This document shows, piece by piece, positions 61,705 through 64,000 of a stretch of DNA of 64,000 nt. The notes under the pieces are model-generated. The model was not told where the DNA came from and did not search any database. It saw only the letters and a program-made list of their open reading frames with translations. The stretch comes from CAWDYA01 sp963806495 (GTDB lineage Bacteria > Acidobacteriota > Polarisedimenticolia > JACPZX01 > DASXTC01), in NCBI GenBank assembly GCA_963806495.1, contig CAWDYA010000006.1:124001-188000 (forward strand), written 5' to 3'. The translations under genes were made by a program, and so were the position numbers. Position 1 is the first letter of the stretch. Each line of letters opens with the position of its first letter.

Positions 61705-63002
61705 GAAAATGCCCCCCATGGTTGTGAAGGGGTATGGACTGAGGCCGTCATGAGAGCCTGTCGAGAGGCCTGGGGAGGATGCGTCCGGCGTTGTGCCCGT
61801 GGTGGCGCCACCGGAGCCACTCAGCGAGGGAGAGTTTTCTCTGGGCCAGGCCGAGGGCTTCGGCGGGGCTGGCGGTGGCGGTGATGGTGACGCCGCGGCA
61901 GAAGTTGAACCATCCGGCCCAGGCGTGAAGGGCCCGCTCGAGCCAGGCGCGTCGTCGGGAGACGCACCAGGTGCGTCGGCGCAGGCGGGCGAGGCCATAG
62001 CGCGCCATGGCATTGGTGTGGTTGATGGGGAACAGCGGGTTGGCGCGGTCGCGCCGTGCGGTGGCGTCGAAGGTCGTGTGGTGGAGCCGGTCGCCGAGCA
62101 GCCGCCGGGCGATGCGATGGTAGGAGGGTTTGCGGTCCGAGTCGAGCGGGACGTCGCCGGCGGCGTGACGGCTCAGGACGGCCAGACAGCGGCGCACGGC
62201 GAGGTCGGAGTGGGAGGGGCGTCGGCCGTGGAGCTTTTCGAAGGCGGCGCGGCGGGCCTTCTGGCGCGCGGTCATGCGGCCGCGCCGGCGCAGCGGGGCG
62301 GTGGCCAGCGAGGCGATGAAGTAGGAGTGCTTGTCGATCAGGATGGGCACGGTGACGGGCTGGTAGCGGTTCGACTCGAAGGTCTCCAGCTCGTCGAGCT
62401 GGAAATGACCGCGCAGACCATGCCGGCCCATCACCGCGCGCTGCTGGCGAAGGGCGTGATGTCCGAGCCGGGCGAGCTTGCGCGAGACGGTCTTGCGATT
62501 GACGCCGAGCAGCCGGGCGGCCCCGCGCAGACTGACGCCGTTGCAGAGAAGATGCAGGAGACGGGCGTCGACGTGGGGTTTTTTCTGCCGGTAGGCGTAG
62601 CGGAAGGTCATCAGCGAGAAGGTGAGTCGGCACGAGCGGCAGCGATACCGGACGAGAGGCCTGGGAAAGGACGCGGAGCGGTACACACCGTGTCGACGGG
62701 CAAAGCCTCGCTGGCGTCGTTGGTTGAAGGGGCAGCCACGGCGGGGGCAGAAGGGAGGGGTGAAGGCCATCGGGGAGGTACCTCCGGCGAAAGGGCGCCT
62801 GCGGGAGCGCAGGCGCACGACGCCGGTGGGCATAGAAAGGAACGTGCCAAAGGACAGCGAGCCCCGGCACAGCACCAAGTCATTCGTGAGACAGGGCTTG
62901 CCCGATCAACAGCCCACGGGCCCCTGTCCGCCGGCGGACAGACCGGACACATCCGCCCCATACACCCGATCACATCGCTTCACACCCATGGGGGGCATTT
63001 TC
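61705..63002. mobile_element. IS element, 1298 bp, single transposase
   Basis: Terminal inverted repeats are at 61705-61729 and 62978-63002: 25 bp with one mismatch, beginning GAAAATGCCCCCCATGG. One transposase gene lies between them on the minus strand. The same outer terminal sequence bounds the 155-bp MITE at 24691-24845. No target-site duplication is visible. The element lies between the beta-helix gene and a DUF4097-type gene and cuts off a permease gene. Confidence 0.85.
61748..62770 (-). CDS. Transposase with N-terminal zinc finger and DDE-like core, IS1-like (family tentative)
   Basis: 340 aa from ATG 62770 (GGAGG ten bases upstream); the frame is open further upstream. An N-terminal CPRRGCPF...YRCRSCRLTFS zinc finger and an HTH (GVSLRGAARLLGVNRKTVSRKLARLG) are followed by the catalytic part: HFQLDELETF, VPILIDKHSYFIASL, LDSDRKPSYHRI and NHTNAMARYGLARLRRRTW, as in IS1/IS1595-like enzymes. 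The first two acidic positions are clear; the third is not certain. It is intact and lies between good terminal repeats, so the element may be active. Confidence 0.85.
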   Translation of the reverse strand: MAFTPPFCPRRGCPFNQRRQRGFARRHGVYRSASFPRPLVRYRCRSCRLTFSLMTFRYAYRQKKPHVDARLLHLLCNGVSLRGAARLLGVNRKTVSRKLARLGHHALRQQRAVMGRHGLRGHFQLDELETFESNRYQPVTVPILIDKHSYFIASLATAPLRRRGRMTARQKARRAAFEKLHGRRPSHSDLAVRRCLAVLSRHAAGDVPLDSDRKPSYHRIARRLLGDRLHHTTFDATARRDRANPLFPINHTNAMARYGLARLRRRTWCVSRRRAWLERALHAWAGWFNFCRGVTITATASPAEALGLAQRKLSLAEWLRWRHHGHNAGRILPRPLDRLS

Positions 63003-63092
63003 AGACGGATCCACGCTCCTCGGCAGGCCGTGCCGAACCTTTCCCCGGGCTGCTGCGTCATCCTTCATACGTGCGTCTGGAGGGGATGGAGC

Positions 63093-64000
63093 ATGAAGAA
63101 ACGCTCGACGGCCGTCTTGATGTCCCTGTGTTTCGGTCTCGCGGGTGCCCTGGGTCTCGCCGCGGTCTTCGTGACACTCGAAGATACCCTGCGCCCGGGG
63201 CACCAGGTGACCCGTCATATCGATCGGAGCCTGCAGGCCGGCGGCCGGCCCGTTCGGGTGGAGGGGCAACTGGCTCACCTCGCCGTCGTGGCGGGGCCGG
63301 GGGATCTCGTGAGTCTCTCCGCCGACGTGACGGCCTGGCTGCCCGACCGGGACGACGGGGACGCCGGCGCGCAGGAGACCGTCCCGCCGGAGATCGAGGT
63401 CCTGGAGAGCGACGACCTGATCACGATACGCCATCGGCCGACCGAGAGGCATGTGGCCGGGTTCCTCACGATCAGTCTCGACCGGGACGACGTCGACCTG
63501 AGGCTCACGGTCCCTCGCGGCACCTCCGTGGAGATCGACAACAGCTACGGCGAGATCAGCGTCCGGGGTGTCGCCGGGCCCCTCTCGGTGCGCAGCGCCT
63601 CGTGCGGGATCGAGATCCAGGACGCCGCGGGCCCCGTCCGGGTCGAGAACAGCTACGGTGACGTCACGCTGGCGCACATCCTCGGGGAGGTGACCGTCTC
63701 GAACACCTCGGGCGGCATCACCGCCGGCGACATCGAAGGGAGTGCCAGACTCGAGACCCGCTACGGGCAGATCGAGGTGAAGCGCCTCGTCGGGAGCCTC
63801 GAGGCCTCCTCCGGAAGCGGCGGCGTGACGGCTTCCGGGATCTCGGGCGACGTCACCGCGCGCTGCAGCTACGGCAGCGTGCAGGCCGAGGAGATCGGCG
63901 GCCGGCTGGAAATCGACGGAACGAGCGTGGACGTGGACGCCCGACGGGTCGCCTCGGACGCGGACATCAGCACGAGCTATGGCCGCATCGCGCTCGACGG
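63093..64000 (+). CDS. DUF4097-type beta-repeat protein, C-terminus beyond the window
   Basis: 302 residues are visible from ATG 63093 (GGAGGGG upstream). An N-terminal membrane or signal helix (TAVLMSLCFGLAGALGLAAVFVTL) precedes repeating units VEIDNSYGEISVRGVAG, VRVENSYGDVTLAHI, ARLETRYGQIEVKRLVG and VTARCSYGSVQAEEI. The NSYGxIxVxxVxG pattern, a right-handed beta-solenoid, is DUF4097. Sometimes paired with PspC or sigma-factor modules elsewhere; none seen here. Confidence 0.85.
   Translation, partial: MKKRSTAVLMSLCFGLAGALGLAAVFVTLEDTLRPGHQVTRHIDRSLQAGGRPVRVEGQLAHLAVVAGPGDLVSLSADVTAWLPDRDDGDAGAQETVPPEIEVLESDDLITIRHRPTERHVAGFLTISLDRDDVDLRLTVPRGTSVEIDNSYGEISVRGVAGPLSVRSASCGIEIQDAAGPVRVENSYGDVTLAHILGEVTVSNTSGGITAGDIEGSARLETRYGQIEVKRLVGSLEASSGSGGVTASGISGDVTARCSYGSVQAEEIGGRLEIDGTSVDVDARRVASDADISTSYGRIALD

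Noticed and set aside
61690..63015. Target-site duplication of the IS element
   Set aside because: The bases outside 61705 and 63002 do not match as a direct repeat of 4-9 bp; either it has decayed or the ends are off by a few bases.
61793..63661. A 622-codon plus-strand frame through the IS element
   Set aside because: It runs antisense to the transposase and over both IS ends into the next gene in a different frame.
1..64000. CRISPR array, rRNA, phage genes, integrase or attachment site
   Set aside because: No regular short direct repeats with spacers, rRNA segments or phage structural genes were found; the tRNA-Gln has no partial copy suggesting an integration site.

Overview
This is a GC-rich window of about 60 genes with short intergenic gaps and many ATGA overlaps. 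Its content includes Ser/Thr kinases carrying beta-propeller or TPR tails, a sigma/anti-sigma/CHAT-TPR cluster, CRTAC1/UnbV and NHL propellers, MopE-like Asp-rich motifs and multihaem cytochromes. This mix fits Acidobacteriota or a neighbouring soil/sediment phylum better than a model proteobacterium. That placement is an inference, because no rRNA or taxonomic marker is present.

Layout. 1-5.3 kb: the start of an HlyD-type adaptor (cut by the window edge), a peroxiredoxin-glutaredoxin fusion with an in-frame UGA exactly at the peroxidatic position (a probable selenoprotein), an RhlE-like helicase, and a fatty-acid desaturase co-transcribed with an XRE regulator. 5.4-14 kb: a FAS1 protein, an eight-copy Cys-repeat secreted protein, an osmoprotectant-type ABC transporter whose binding protein and permease are fused, a flavoprotein with a cyclic-nucleotide-binding tail behind a palindrome-promoter module, an aminotransferase and an NHL propeller. 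14-25 kb: a five-haem cytochrome-TPR protein overlapping a CRTAC1/UnbV protein, a di-haem peroxidase and a 14-repeat kelch-like protein. 24.7-27.9 kb: a 155-bp MITE, tRNA-Gln(CTG) directly ahead of glnS, and small proteins. 28-41.5 kb: a kinase-propeller, a 1101-aa secreted protein, the sigma/anti-sigma/CHAT cluster, a cupin and an OsmC protein. 41.7-50.9 kb: a sigma-54 activator whose probable enhancer sites and a -24/-12 promoter lie in front of osmC, two sulfatase-fold proteins with non-canonical active-site motifs, a lipoprotein, a ferredoxin-metallo-beta-lactamase fusion and a kinase-TPR. 50.9-56.1 kb: an operon of malate synthase, a two-piece isocitrate lyase (glyoxylate shunt) and MscS. 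56.3-64 kb: YgbA-like, small stress proteins, a MarR regulator, an exported methyltransferase, CbiX and neighbours, a beta-helix protein, an IS element and the start of a DUF4097-type protein.

How it works together. The recurring themes are redox stress (Sec-peroxiredoxin, OsmC, cytochrome c peroxidase, multihaem cytochrome), extracytoplasmic propeller and repeat proteins, and signal transduction through kinases, a sigma factor and an enhancer-binding protein. Eight genes are interrupted or joined by one-base frame changes, seven of them of the same +1 sense. Assembly indels are the first explanation to test, and the isocitrate-lyase split may be real because the second half has its own ribosome-binding site. 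The most notable items are the selenocysteine peroxiredoxin-glutaredoxin with a SECIS-like hairpin, the sigma-54/enhancer arrangement at osmC, and the IS/MITE pair that shares terminal repeats.
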